64,000 bases of DNA from CALUVN01 sp944323595 (lineage in GTDB: Bacteria > Cyanobacteriota > Vampirovibrionia > Gastranaerophilales > Gastranaerophilaceae). Each line of letters starts with the position of its first letter. Positions within the stretch are counted from its first letter, which is position 1. This document shows, one piece after another, positions 24,613 to 33,485 of this stretch. Where the stretch lies: the NCBI GenBank assembly GCA_963931255.1, contig OZ006972.1, forward strand, positions 1,674,001-1,738,000. Reading direction: 5' to 3'. Position numbers and translations under genes: made by a program. Below the pieces are notes generated by a model, which saw only the letters and a list, made by a program, of their open reading frames with translations, was not told the origin of the DNA and searched no databases.

Positions 24613-26036
24613 TGCTGTTGCTGCTGTTGTTGGAGTTCGGCAATAATTCTTTGCTTTCTTTCAAAGTCCTTGTTATTGCTCATAAATCTCAGTCCAACCA
24701 TTATCGCAGGGGCTACTATTCCGAGTGCACCTATGCACGCTCCGATATTTTTCAGAACGGAGGCTCTTTTTAATGATTTAACTTCTTTCAAGAATTTATC
24801 TACGGTATTTGATGAATTTTCTTCCATGTATTCACCGAGTTGTTTTTTCAATTTGCCGAGATTTTCGTAAATACCTTTGATGTCTTCAATGTTGATGTAT
24901 CTTCTGTTGTCAATTCTATCAGACTTTTTAATCACAAAGCCAAGGAATTTTTTCTCAGGGAATGTTTCAATAATGTCTGATTGTTTTGCGAATTTTACAA
25001 TCAGGTTATCCTGATTTGTATTTAAGAATTTGTAAATTTCTGCATCGCTCTTGCCGTAAACTTTACCAAATTCATCCAGTGATTCTGCAAGTTTTGTTGT
25101 TTTCATTGCTTCATTGAGCTCTTTGCTTTCAATAACTCTTGCATCCAGTCCGATATTTCTGTTGTGTTTTGTTTCGGCTGTTTTTTCCAGGTGTTCTTGA
25201 ATTCTCTTGCCTGCAAAGTACATAAAGCCCCAGAAAGAACCCTCTTTAATCAAATAGCCGAAGAAATCCTGTTTAGTCTCTGACATGACAAGTCTTTCGC
25301 CGGTAATTGCTCCGTCTACAATCATCAGGTTATTTGTTGGTGAAAACATGAAGTGGTCAAGAACCTGTAGAGGAGTTTTTCCGGTAAATGCCGGCTGATT
25401 GTTGTCTTTAGTTGTTTGAGATTGGGACTTGTCTTTGTGTACAGCTGAAAATGCCTGTGAAAATTTCGGCGGCATGTGGGTTGAAGTTAGATTTACTCCG
25501 GATTGTGATTGTGCATTGTTTGCATTAGCTTTTGCCGCTGCTTCCATTTTTGCTTTTTCTTCTTCTCTTATTTTCTTTTCGGTGTATTTATATCTGAATT
25601 TTGTCAATGCACCGTAAGAGAAGATTGTCAGAGCCGTAGACGCAGCAAATTTACCAAAAGTAAGACCTTTAAAGATTTTTTGGTTTTGTGCTGCTTTTTT
25701 AATATTGCCTCTGACGCTCTCGTCTGCAAATCTAAACGCCTGTTTAAGCACTTCTTTGTCGTGCATAATTCTCGGATCCACTTTCGGATCATATTTGAAA
25801 GGTTTGAAAATTGTCCAGTCTAATACTTTTTTATAAATTGGAATACCGAATAACCAGATAAATTGTGTTCCGATTTCATCTATAAATCTGTCTTTGCCCT
25901 CTGTTGCATCCCCTGTAATATAAGAACCGGCAGTTATACCGAGGCTGTTTGCAATATCTTTGATTGCAAGGGGTACCAGTGAATTATTATTTCCTAATGT
26001 TGAATATATTTTGCTTGCAGTAATTGCGGGTATCAT
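24603..26036 (-). CDS. Lineage-specific membrane-associated protein, 477 residues
   Basis: No family recognised. It has several hydrophobic stretches: ~50-65 (FIWLFGIPIYKKV), ~125-150, ~275-290 (GSFWGFMYFAGK) and ~440-460 (IGALGIVAPAIMVGL). A Lys/Glu helix runs from ~155 to 175 and a Ser/Gln-rich linker follows. The protein ends in a run of glutamines and one Thr. The Thr and stop codons (ACG TAA) lie inside the palindrome of a dispersed repeat, so the present C-terminus may have been created by repeat insertion. The hydrophobic and helical style resembles the 341- and 500-residue proteins at 55.7-59 kb. Confidence 0.6.
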   Translation of the reverse strand: MIPAITASKIYSTLGNNNSLVPLAIKDIANSLGITAGSYITGDATEGKDRFIDEIGTQFIWLFGIPIYKKVLDWTIFKPFKYDPKVDPRIMHDKEVLKQAFRFADESVRGNIKKAAQNQKIFKGLTFGKFAASTALTIFSYGALTKFRYKYTEKKIREEEKAKMEAAAKANANNAQSQSGVNLTSTHMPPKFSQAFSAVHKDKSQSQTTKDNNQPAFTGKTPLQVLDHFMFSPTNNLMIVDGAITGERLVMSETKQDFFGYLIKEGSFWGFMYFAGKRIQEHLEKTAETKHNRNIGLDARVIESKELNEAMKTTKLAESLDEFGKVYGKSDAEIYKFLNTNQDNLIVKFAKQSDIIETFPEKKFLGFVIKKSDRIDNRRYINIEDIKGIYENLGKLKKQLGEYMEENSSNTVDKFLKEVKSLKRASVLKNIGACIGALGIVAPAIMVGLRFMSNNKDFERKQRIIAELQQQQQQQQT

Positions 26037-26246
26037 GTTTTCCTTTACTTTCTGCGAAGACTATTCTCCGCCTCAATCAATCTATTACAAGCCCCAAATT
26101 AAGTTCATTAATTTGACGATAGGGGCATTCGCCTTTATGATTGAGTTTCGTCGGATATTTTTAATCATTTTCTAACCTTTCTTTTTCTTTAAGTTCCCTA
26201 AAAATAATAATTGCTATTTTTTCGTGTGATATTTACGTTTTTTAAC

Positions 26247-26380
26247 AAAAAAATAAGACCCTCTTTAAAAAGGTCTTGTTTAATGTTTTTCCGCACAATA
26301 GTAAGTAGTCCCGATTTGTTTAAACAAGGCCTTTTAAATTAAATCTTACTAATCGTCGGTTTTGAACATTTCTAATCATA
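26247..26380 (-). ncRNA. Candidate small RNA of ~130 nt or attenuated leader
   Basis: On the minus strand, TTTACA (26408-26413), a 16-bp spacer and TATAAT (26386-26391) make a good promoter. An intrinsic terminator follows about 130 bases later (AAGACC/GGTCTT arms at 26272-26277 and 26255-26260, then a run of T). Between them lies no convincing gene, only a 19-codon ORF. Internal complementarity (AGTAAG with CTTACT, CCGA with TCGG) suggests structure. Either this is a stand-alone small RNA, or it is a leader with a terminator before the 477-residue gene that starts at 26036. Confidence 0.5.
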
Positions 26381-26460
26381 TTTTTATTATACATTGGAGA
26401 TTTTTTTTGTAAAGCGCGGATTTTTTATGTTAGTATTTACTTATTAACGGGGGAGTATTA

Positions 26461-28611
26461 ATGATTTTGTTTATAGTTTCATTTTTGATGATATTTTTAT
26501 CTTCGTATTTGATTACATCTGTGTTAGCAAAGAAGAATGATGTTTGCGGAATATTCTATTTGCCGGTTATTGCTTTTGCGCAAATCGTTTTGGATTTTGA
26601 GGTTTTATCATTATTTAATGCAATTTCTACCGGAGGCGTATTAATCTTAAATCTTATTGTTCTTGCAGCTGCTTTTGGAATATGGAAGTATAAACAAAAA
26701 TCTTTATGGTATATCAATCCTCAACGATTTTTTAGACGCCTCTGGTACGGGGTTTGCAAAGATAAATATCTTTTTACTCTATTTTTAGGTTTTTGTATAT
26801 TTTTTGCTGTTTCAGTTTTTTTAATAATAATTTCTCCTGTTGTTAATGATGATGCTTCTGCTTATCATGTCTCCAGAAGTGTTTTCTGGATTATAAATAA
26901 AAATTTAAATCATTTTAATATCGGTGATATAAGAAATATTGTTTTTCCTGTAAATTCCGAAATTCTTTATTCGTGGGTTATTTTATTTACCAGGAAGCTT
27001 GTATTTCTCGGTGCGTTTTCTTTTGTTGGTTATTTACTGTCAATATGCGGGATTTACAACATTCTGGACTTATTAAAATTTGATATTAGGAAGAAATTGT
27101 GGGTTATTTTTATTCTAACTTCTTTTTCTTCCGTAACAATTCTTTCATCCGGTACGGAAACTGATATTATAATTGCAGGACTTGTGATTTCTGCTGTTTA
27201 TCTTTTCTGGCGGGGGGTAAAAGACAAATTTATGACGCCGCTTTTCATCTCTGCGATGGCTTTTGCTCTGGCTATAGGAACTAAAACAACGGCGTTTTTT
27301 GTTATTCCCGGTGTCGGGCTGGGCTTTTGCGCACTTGCATATTATTACCAAAAACGGGTGTTTTATAAAACCGTATTATATTTTTTAGGTTTCGGTATAA
27401 TTAATTTTATTTTACTTTCATCTTACAATTATATTCTTAACTACATTAATTTTGGTGATATTTCAGGTCCGTATAATTTTACGCTTATGCATAAAAATAT
27501 TTTCGGTTTGAAAGCTATTCCGGCGCATATTGTGAAATACCTGTTTCTTTTTATAGATTTTACAGGTTTTAAGTGGGCTGATTATGTTGGAGAACATATT
27601 TTACACCTGAGAGACGGAATTATTTCTTCAATGAATCTTTCTTTTGTGGCTGACGGCGTGTTTACTTCCAAAACTGTAGTAGTAAACAAATCATTACTAG
27701 AGCCTCTTGCCGGCATGGGTGTTGTCGGGATGCTTACATTCATTCCGGCTTGGTTAATCTCGTTTATCAAACCTGTTTTTTCTAAAAATAAGAAAACCTT
27801 TGCAATTTTAGGTTTCGGGTTGTTATTTCTCATAAATCTTGTTGTAATATCTTATGTGCTGATTTATATGTCATTTAATATAAGATTTTTAACTACATTC
27901 TGTATGATTTCTGCACCTGTTCTGGTTTATACTTATTCAAGAAAGAACAATCCTTATAAATTCATTGTTGTATTTTTTGCAATGTTTAGTCTTCTCCTTA
28001 TTTCAACTCATATATGGGCAAGGCCGTTTTTTAGAATTGTAAATTATATGAAACATGGCGTTAGTATTACTTTGGTAAGAAAGGTTCTCACTGAGTCTAT
28101 TTTGCTGCCTCAAATACTCAATTGGCGTAAATATCCTGTAACGGATATGGCATCTGCATTGCGAGATTATTTGTCCGGCTTTGACAAATCAAACAAAATC
28201 TTATATTTTTCATCATTAGGTGAAGAGATACTACCGCTTGTCATGATGAATTTAGACGGGTATCATATTGATTTCGGATTAATTTCCGATATAGAAGATA
28301 TTGATTTAAGTCAGTATAATATTATTATTATCATTGAAGATGAACAGGATACATTCTGGATAAAAAGGACTAATATTGACTACTGCGCTTATGACGGAGT
28401 TTACAAAGATAACGAATATGTGTTCTTGAAAGCCAAATGTACATTACCACCTGAATTTTACGCTGCAAAAGGTTTTGTGTTTTATGACGGGTTTGATAAA
28501 ATTGACTATAACAGCCGTTTAATAAATGAAAAATTGAATATTGAAAAATATGACAGTCTTGATTATTATAAAATATATGAGAACAAAAATAACCCTATTA
28601 TAAGGAAATAA
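26461..28611 (+). CDS. Large integral membrane protein, GT-C glycosyltransferase-like
   Basis: 716 residues. About twelve hydrophobic helices span residues 1 to ~500, and a soluble C-terminal domain covers ~510-716. The first large external loop contains VVNDDASAYHVSRSVFW, with an acidic pair after an early membrane helix, as expected for GT-C fold lipid-linked sugar transferases of the ArnT/PMT kind. That family call is by topology and loop chemistry only. A clear ribosome-binding site (GGGGGAG) precedes the ATG. It is followed closely by the small TonB-like gene (13 bases) and may be co-transcribed with it. Confidence 0.6.
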   Translation: MILFIVSFLMIFLSSYLITSVLAKKNDVCGIFYLPVIAFAQIVLDFEVLSLFNAISTGGVLILNLIVLAAAFGIWKYKQKSLWYINPQRFFRRLWYGVCKDKYLFTLFLGFCIFFAVSVFLIIISPVVNDDASAYHVSRSVFWIINKNLNHFNIGDIRNIVFPVNSEILYSWVILFTRKLVFLGAFSFVGYLLSICGIYNILDLLKFDIRKKLWVIFILTSFSSVTILSSGTETDIIIAGLVISAVYLFWRGVKDKFMTPLFISAMAFALAIGTKTTAFFVIPGVGLGFCALAYYYQKRVFYKTVLYFLGFGIINFILLSSYNYILNYINFGDISGPYNFTLMHKNIFGLKAIPAHIVKYLFLFIDFTGFKWADYVGEHILHLRDGIISSMNLSFVADGVFTSKTVVVNKSLLEPLAGMGVVGMLTFIPAWLISFIKPVFSKNKKTFAILGFGLLFLINLVVISYVLIYMSFNIRFLTTFCMISAPVLVYTYSRKNNPYKFIVVFFAMFSLLLISTHIWARPFFRIVNYMKHGVSITLVRKVLTESILLPQILNWRKYPVTDMASALRDYLSGFDKSNKILYFSSLGEEILPLVMMNLDGYHIDFGLISDIEDIDLSQYNIIIIIEDEQDTFWIKRTNIDYCAYDGVYKDNEYVFLKAKCTLPPEFYAAKGFVFYDGFDKIDYNSRLINEKLNIEKYDSLDYYKIYENKNNPIIRK

Positions 28612-28624
28612 AGCGAGGTAATTT

Positions 28625-28978
28625 ATGAAAAAGACAGGTTTAATTTTAGGAATAATAAGCTTCTTATTTTTATCTGCAATCGGTGTAAAAGCTGATATTG
28701 TTTCATACTGGAGCGGATACACAAAGTCTGTTGAATCAAAAGTTGTAAGTAATTTTGTACCTCCCAAGACTAAAGAATCACTTTCAGCAACCTTATCATT
28801 AAATATTAATAAAGATGGAAGTGTATCATCCCATAAAATAGTTGAATCTTCAGGAAATGCAGATTTTGATGCTGCTGCAATGAAAGCAGTAGAAGCGTCT
28901 ATACCATTTAATCCTTTCCCGTCAGAAATTATTGATAGCCATTACAACATGCTTTTAAAGTTGGAATCTGTAAAATAA
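28625..28978 (+). CDS. Secreted TonB C-terminal-like domain protein
   Basis: 117 residues. A signal peptide (MKKTGLILGIISFLFLSAIG, cleavage near residue 23) leads into a TonB_C-like fold: SATLSLNINKDGSVSSHKIV, then SSGNADFDAAAMKAVEASIP and FNPFP. These are the strand and helix motifs of TonB/TolA C-terminal domains. It lacks the membrane anchor plus proline-rich spacer of a true TonB, and ExbB/ExbD genes are not adjacent. It is more likely a periplasmic single-domain relative than an energy transducer. It lies between the membrane glycosyltransferase-like gene and the repeat protein, all on one strand. Confidence 0.75.
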   Translation: MKKTGLILGIISFLFLSAIGVKADIVSYWSGYTKSVESKVVSNFVPPKTKESLSATLSLNINKDGSVSSHKIVESSGNADFDAAAMKAVEASIPFNPFPSEIIDSHYNMLLKLESVK

Positions 28979-29001
28979 TACTTGGTATATAGGGAGATTT
29001 T

Positions 29002-29424
29002 ATGAAATATAGTTTATCACTGCTAAGTATAATAATATTTAGTATGAACTTGGCATTTGCCGGTAATATTCAATACGGTTATAATGCACAGGGACAATAT
29101 GTGCCGACATCTGTGAACGGAAATCGAGTTCAATACGGTTTTAACGCTCAGGGGAATTACGTACCGGTATCAGTAGGCGGAAGACAGGTACAATACGGAT
29201 ATAATGCGCAAGGAAACTATGTGCCAACATCTATAGGTAATGACAGGGTACAATACGGTTATAATGCTAAAGGTGATTACGTACCGACATCAGTTGGCGG
29301 AGAAAGGATTGACTACGGATATAATTCCAGAGGTGATTACGTGCCTACATCTGTCGGAAATCAAAGAATTGATTATGGATACAATTCCCGCGGAGACTAT
29401 GTTCCGACGTCTTTTGGCAATTAA
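29002..29424 (+). CDS. Secreted protein of six 20-residue tandem repeats
   Basis: 140 residues: a signal peptide (ending around LAFAG, residues 17-21), then six copies of a 20-residue unit of the form (I/V)(Q/D)YGYNAQGNYVPTSVGGxR to the C-terminus. The copies drift from QYGYNAQG to DYGYNSRG along the protein. Tyr/Gly/Asn-rich strands of this kind suggest a beta-solenoid or adhesive surface protein, which is inference. GGGAGA lies about eight bases before ATG 29002. A 9-bp-stem hairpin follows at 29470. Confidence 0.75.
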   Translation: MKYSLSLLSIIIFSMNLAFAGNIQYGYNAQGQYVPTSVNGNRVQYGFNAQGNYVPVSVGGRQVQYGYNAQGNYVPTSIGNDRVQYGYNAKGDYVPTSVGGERIDYGYNSRGDYVPTSVGNQRIDYGYNSRGDYVPTSFGN

Positions 29425-29469
29425 GCCCTGACTTTTTAGTTTATGTTTTTAATATATGTCCAAACAAGG

Positions 29470-29498
29470 CAACACCGTTAAAAAAGAGTACGGTGTTG
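29470..29498 (+). terminator. Hairpin after the repeat protein gene
   Basis: Arms CAACACCGT (29470-29478) and ACGGTGTTG (29490-29498) are exactly complementary. No T-run follows, so it is a weak terminator or 3'-end stabiliser for the gene ending at 29424. The rest of 29425-29610 shows nothing further. Confidence 0.45.
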
Positions 29499-29610
29499 GA
29501 GAATAATCCCTTTGAGTAAAATATCAATATGCCAGCTTACTTAAAAATAATCTGGAAGCAAGTGCAAATGAAAAACAAAATATTTTTGTGGGCATTATAA
29601 AAAAAGAATA

Positions 29611-29632
29611 AAAAAAGAGGCTCAAAGCCTCT
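29611..29632 (-). terminator. Terminator of tRNA-Glu
   Basis: On the minus strand, a GAGGC/GCCTC stem (29627-29631 and 29617-29621) followed by T6 lies ten bases after the tRNA 3' end. Confidence 0.75.
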
Positions 29633-29640
29633 GTCTTAAA

Positions 29641-29716
29641 TGGTACTCCCAGGGGAATTCGAATCCCCGTCTACACCGTGAAAGGGTGTTGTCCTAGGCC
29701 TCTAGACGATGGGAGC
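29641..29716 (-). tRNA. tRNA-Glu (anticodon TTC)
   Basis: Read on the minus strand, the acceptor arm GCTCCCA pairs with TGGGAGT (one G-T pair), followed by discriminator A and an encoded CCA. The anticodon loop CTTTCAC gives TTC (glutamate), and the T arm GGGGATTCGAATTCCCC is perfect. The D arm reads CGTCTAGAGGCCTAGG, typical for bacterial tRNA-Glu. An intrinsic terminator follows, so it is a single-gene unit. Confidence 0.95.
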
Positions 29717-29785
29717 TCATGTATCTCTTTCACAATCCTTATTATTACCAAAACAAAATTTATTGTCAACAGTTTTTTCTCATGA

Positions 29786-29935
29786 CTATATAGCAAAATC
29801 CACTAAAAGTTTTTTTAACAGTGGCATATTGAACGGAAGCGTAGTATCAAGATAAAAAGATTCTTCGGGCTGAATCCCATAGAATGACAGTCTTTTAACA
29901 GTATTGGTGAAATTTGCTATATAAGTCCATTTAAA
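29786..29935 (-). other. Possible gene remnant after the pilin pseudogene
   Basis: The minus strand just after the broken pilin gene encodes a protein-like run (PEESFYLDTTLPF, then NMPLLKKLLVDFA) ending in TAG at 29786-29788. It has no start site of its own and reads open only by joining an out-of-frame part of the pilin gene. It could be the tail of another decayed gene or chance. Confidence 0.25.
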
Positions 29936-29936
29936 T

Positions 29937-30711
29937 TTAATATTTGATGAAATCATTCCGGTAATCTTTTGTAGAATCATCAGGATTTATATTCATCGCA
30001 GCCCAGTATGCGCATCCCATTCCGTTTTTTTCTGTATCTGATTCCATAGAGCAATCTGTATAACCCTGGCTGCCGTTTGCTTCACTATTTGCTGAATTCG
30101 GGTTGCCGAGCGGAATTACTCTGCCATCTTTGTAGGACGAAATGAAAACATATCAATGCCTAGTTGATTAGGTCTTTGATAGTAACCGTTTATATCGACT
30201 GTTATAACCATGCATTTGTTATACTGAGGGGTGCCATACTCACTATAAAAAGTTTTTCTTAAAAAGTTCCACATAGTCCCATCATCAAATTGATAAATAT
30301 CAGCGTTTCCGCCGGTTAAATTCTTAACATCATTGTTGTATTTATTATAAAGGTTATCGCCTTTTCCTTTGTAATAACTGATTATTCTTTCGGTTGTCTG
30401 TTTTGAGGCGTCCATTTGGCTAACACCTGAATATACCAGATCCTAATCATATTCACATATGTTATAACCTGTGTCTTTAATAAAGTCGAGGTTAATCTGC
30501 TGAAGTTCATTATATGTTTTTTTAAATTCAGTTTTTAAAACTTCTCACCTGTAGTCTGCAATAAGGCTGGGTATAGTCATTGCAGCGACAACTCCGATAA
30601 TTCCAAGTGTAATCAATACTTCTGCTAATGTAAATCCATTACAATGGTGACGCAGCTTATGTTTTACCCCCCCCCTTTTTCAAAGTTTTTAAGTATAGTC
30701 TGTATTTTCAT
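29937..30711 (-). pseudogene. Broken type IV pilin-like gene
   Basis: A pilin-like protein of the same type as that at 36543 is disrupted at four points. After the start (MKIQTILKNFEK) a run of nine G (plus-strand C at 30667-30675) puts the class III leader CNGFTLAEVLITLGIIGVVA out of frame by one base. In-frame TGA and TAG codons then follow (after LIADYR and after ICEYD), and a further frameshift lies near 30120-30140. The end, RVIPLGNPNSANSEANGSQG to NDFIKY, closes at TAA 29937-29939. The G-rich homopolymer could vary in length, but the two stop codons show that the gene is decayed. Confidence 0.8.
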
Positions 30712-30869
30712 CCAATCTCCTTTCTTGAAAAATTTTCCTCTTTTTTAGTTTACTATATTTATTGTATTTTGGCAATTTATTGTAAAATGTGCCTGCCCCC
30801 TTGAAAGTTTTTTGTTTTTTATGTACAATATATATCAAAATAAGTAGAGTATAGGAGCATATATAAATA

Positions 30870-33392
30870 ATGTTTGAACGTTTTACGGAAAAGGCTATTA
30901 AGGTCATTATGCTGGCTCAAGAAGAAGCCAGACGTTTGGGACATAATTTTGTCGGTACCGAACAGGTTCTGCTCGGACTTATCGGTGAAGGTACCGGCGT
31001 TGCAGCTAAAACCCTTAAATCTATGGGCGTTACCCTTAAAGATGCCCGCGCCGAAGTTGAAAAAATTATCGGCAGAGGTTCCGGGTTTGTTGCTGTTGAA
31101 ATCCCTTTTACCCCGAGAGCTAAAAGAGTTTTAGAATTATCCTGGGATGAAGCCAGACAGTTAGGTCATAATTATATTGGTACAGAACACCTGCTGCTCG
31201 GTCTTATTCGCGAGGGCGAAGGTGTTGCCGCCAGAGTGCTTGAAAACCTCGGCGTTGATTTGAATAAAATAAGAAGTAATGTCGTGAAAATGCTTGGTGA
31301 GTCTAAACCATCTGTTTCATCAGGTTCATCCTCATCTTCTTCCTCTTCGTCATCATCTTCATCAGGCGGAAAAACTAAAACACCTAGTCTTGATGAATTC
31401 GGCAGAGATTTGACTCTTGCGGCACAGGAACTCAGACTTGACCCTGTTGTCGGCAGAGAAAAAGAAATTGAACGCGTTATTCAAATTCTTGCAAGACGTA
31501 CTAAAAATAACCCTGTTCTTATCGGTGAACCTGGTGTTGGTAAAACAGCAGTTGCCGAGGGGCTTGCTATTAGAATTGTTAATGCTGAAGTTCCTGATAT
31601 TCTGGATGGTAAAAAGGTTATTCAGCTTGATATGGGGCTTCTTGTTGCAGGTACTAAATACCGCGGTGAATTTGAAGAACGCTTGAAAAAAATTATGGAC
31701 GAAATCAGACAAGCAGGTAATATTATCCTTGTTATAGATGAAATGCATACCCTCATCGGTGCAGGTGCTGCAGAGGGTGCAATTGACGCCGCTAATATTT
31801 TGAAACCTGCTCTTTCAAGAGGGGAAATTCAGGTTATCGGTGCTACAACTCTTGATGAGTACAGAAAATATGTTGAAAAGGATTCAGCTCTGGAAAGACG
31901 TTTCCAATCTGTAATTATTGAAGAACCGTCAATTGATGAATCTATTGAAATTATTAAAGGGCTTCGTCCTAAATACGAAGAACACCACTGTCTGAATATT
32001 TCTGACGAAGCGATTGTAGCTGCTGTCAAATTGTCAAGCAAATATATTACGGACAGATTCTTGCCTGATAAAGCTATTGATGTTCTTGATGAAGCAAGTT
32101 CCAAAGTAAGATTGAAAGTTTCCACACTTTCTCCTGAGGGCAAAGAGCTTGAAAAAGAACTCCGCGCTTTGATTAAAGATAAGGAAGATGCTATCAGAAA
32201 TCAGGAATTTGAAAGAGCATCACAATTGCGTGATGAAGAAGCTGATTTAAAAGATAGAATTCGTGAAATGTCCGCAAGATGGAAAGAAGAACATGAAGCT
32301 AACCGCCCGACCGTTACGGCAGAAAATATTGCAGAGGTCATAGCTACAATGACAGGTGTTCCTGTTACTAAATTGACAGAGGGCGAAAGTGAAAGACTTC
32401 TTAAATTAGAAGAAACTCTTCATAAAAGAGTTGTCGGACAGCACGATGCAGTTGTTGCTATATCTAAAGCTATCAGACGTGCCCGTGTTGGTTTAAAAAG
32501 TCCGAACAGACCAATCGGAAGTTTTATATTTGCAGGTCCTACCGGTGTTGGTAAAACTGAACTTGCAAAAGCCTTGGCAGAAGCCGTTTTTGGTTCTGAA
32601 GATAATATGATAAGAGTTGATATGTCTGAATTTATGGAAAAACATTCAACAGCAAAACTTATCGGTTCACCTCCGGGGTATGTCGGTTATGATGACGGAG
32701 GCCACCTCACTGAACTTATCAGAAAGAAACCTTATTCTGTTGTTCTGTTTGATGAAATTGAAAAGGCTCACCCTGATGTATTCAATATCATGCTCCAAAT
32801 TCTTGATGATGGAAGATTGACTGATGCTAAGGGCAGACATATCAATTTCAAAAACACAATTATTATCATGACTTCAAACGTAGGTGCAAGCATGATTACC
32901 ACAACATCAAAATTAGGCTTCTCTACTGCTGATGATGAATCTAAAGATAAATACGAAAAACTTAAAGAAACTGTTACTGAAGAAATGAAAAAAGCTTTCA
33001 GACCGGAATTTCTTAACCGTATTGATGAAACAATAGTATTCTCTCATCTCAGCAAAGAAGAAATTAGAGAAATTGTTGATTTGATGTTGAAAGACCTCTT
33101 CAAACGTCTTGCAGAAAAAGATTTGTCTGTAGAAGTTACTGATGAAGTAAAAGATCATCTTGCAAAAGACGGATATTCTGAAGCTTACGGTGCAAGACCG
33201 TTGAGACGATTAATTCAACGCAAGATTGAGGATAATCTGGCGGAAGAAATTCTCTCAGGTAAATATGCACCCGGTGATACAATCAGACTTACTCTTGTTG
33301 ATGATAAGATTACGTTTGAGAAAGCCACAAAGAAAAAAACTAAAAAAGAGGAAGCTCCGGAAGATACACCGCAGGAAGTTCCTCAACAATAA
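30870..33392 (+). CDS. clpC: ATP-dependent Clp protease ATP-binding subunit ClpC
   Basis: AAA+ unfoldase that feeds ClpP and helps protein quality control. Its 840 residues show two N-terminal Clp_N repeats (~1-145), a serine-rich linker (~150-168), AAA1 with Walker A GEPGVGKT (~217), a UVR motif in the middle domain (NQEFERASQLRDEEADLKDR, ~445), AAA2 with Walker A GPTGVGKT (~555), and the D2-small domain. UVR plus this length marks ClpC and not ClpA or ClpB. No ctsR/mcsAB genes are adjacent. A strong terminator follows. Confidence 0.96.
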   Translation: MFERFTEKAIKVIMLAQEEARRLGHNFVGTEQVLLGLIGEGTGVAAKTLKSMGVTLKDARAEVEKIIGRGSGFVAVEIPFTPRAKRVLELSWDEARQLGHNYIGTEHLLLGLIREGEGVAARVLENLGVDLNKIRSNVVKMLGESKPSVSSGSSSSSSSSSSSSSGGKTKTPSLDEFGRDLTLAAQELRLDPVVGREKEIERVIQILARRTKNNPVLIGEPGVGKTAVAEGLAIRIVNAEVPDILDGKKVIQLDMGLLVAGTKYRGEFEERLKKIMDEIRQAGNIILVIDEMHTLIGAGAAEGAIDAANILKPALSRGEIQVIGATTLDEYRKYVEKDSALERRFQSVIIEEPSIDESIEIIKGLRPKYEEHHCLNISDEAIVAAVKLSSKYITDRFLPDKAIDVLDEASSKVRLKVSTLSPEGKELEKELRALIKDKEDAIRNQEFERASQLRDEEADLKDRIREMSARWKEEHEANRPTVTAENIAEVIATMTGVPVTKLTEGESERLLKLEETLHKRVVGQHDAVVAISKAIRRARVGLKSPNRPIGSFIFAGPTGVGKTELAKALAEAVFGSEDNMIRVDMSEFMEKHSTAKLIGSPPGYVGYDDGGHLTELIRKKPYSVVLFDEIEKAHPDVFNIMLQILDDGRLTDAKGRHINFKNTIIIMTSNVGASMITTTSKLGFSTADDESKDKYEKLKETVTEEMKKAFRPEFLNRIDETIVFSHLSKEEIREIVDLMLKDLFKRLAEKDLSVEVTDEVKDHLAKDGYSEAYGARPLRRLIQRKIEDNLAEEILSGKYAPGDTIRLTLVDDKITFEKATKKKTKKEEAPEDTPQEVPQQ

Positions 33393-33398
33393 AATAAT

Positions 33399-33429
33399 TA
33401 AAAGCCCTGATTTTTAATCAGGGCTTTTT
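33399..33429 (+). terminator. clpC terminator
   Basis: AAAGCCCTGA and TCAGGGCTTT arms around TTTTTAA, followed by T-rich sequence: a strong intrinsic terminator. On the minus strand the preceding A-run could also end the convergent TPR gene. Confidence 0.85.
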
Positions 33430-33485
33430 GCTATCTTTCTTTTTATTTTCCTTTAAGAGTGGCAAATTTTTACTAAAGCAAAATT

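Noticed and set aside
28625..28978. Functional TonB energy transducer
   Set aside because: It has a signal peptide and lacks the Pro-rich periplasmic spacer and ExbB/ExbD partners; only a TonB C-terminal-like domain is supported.
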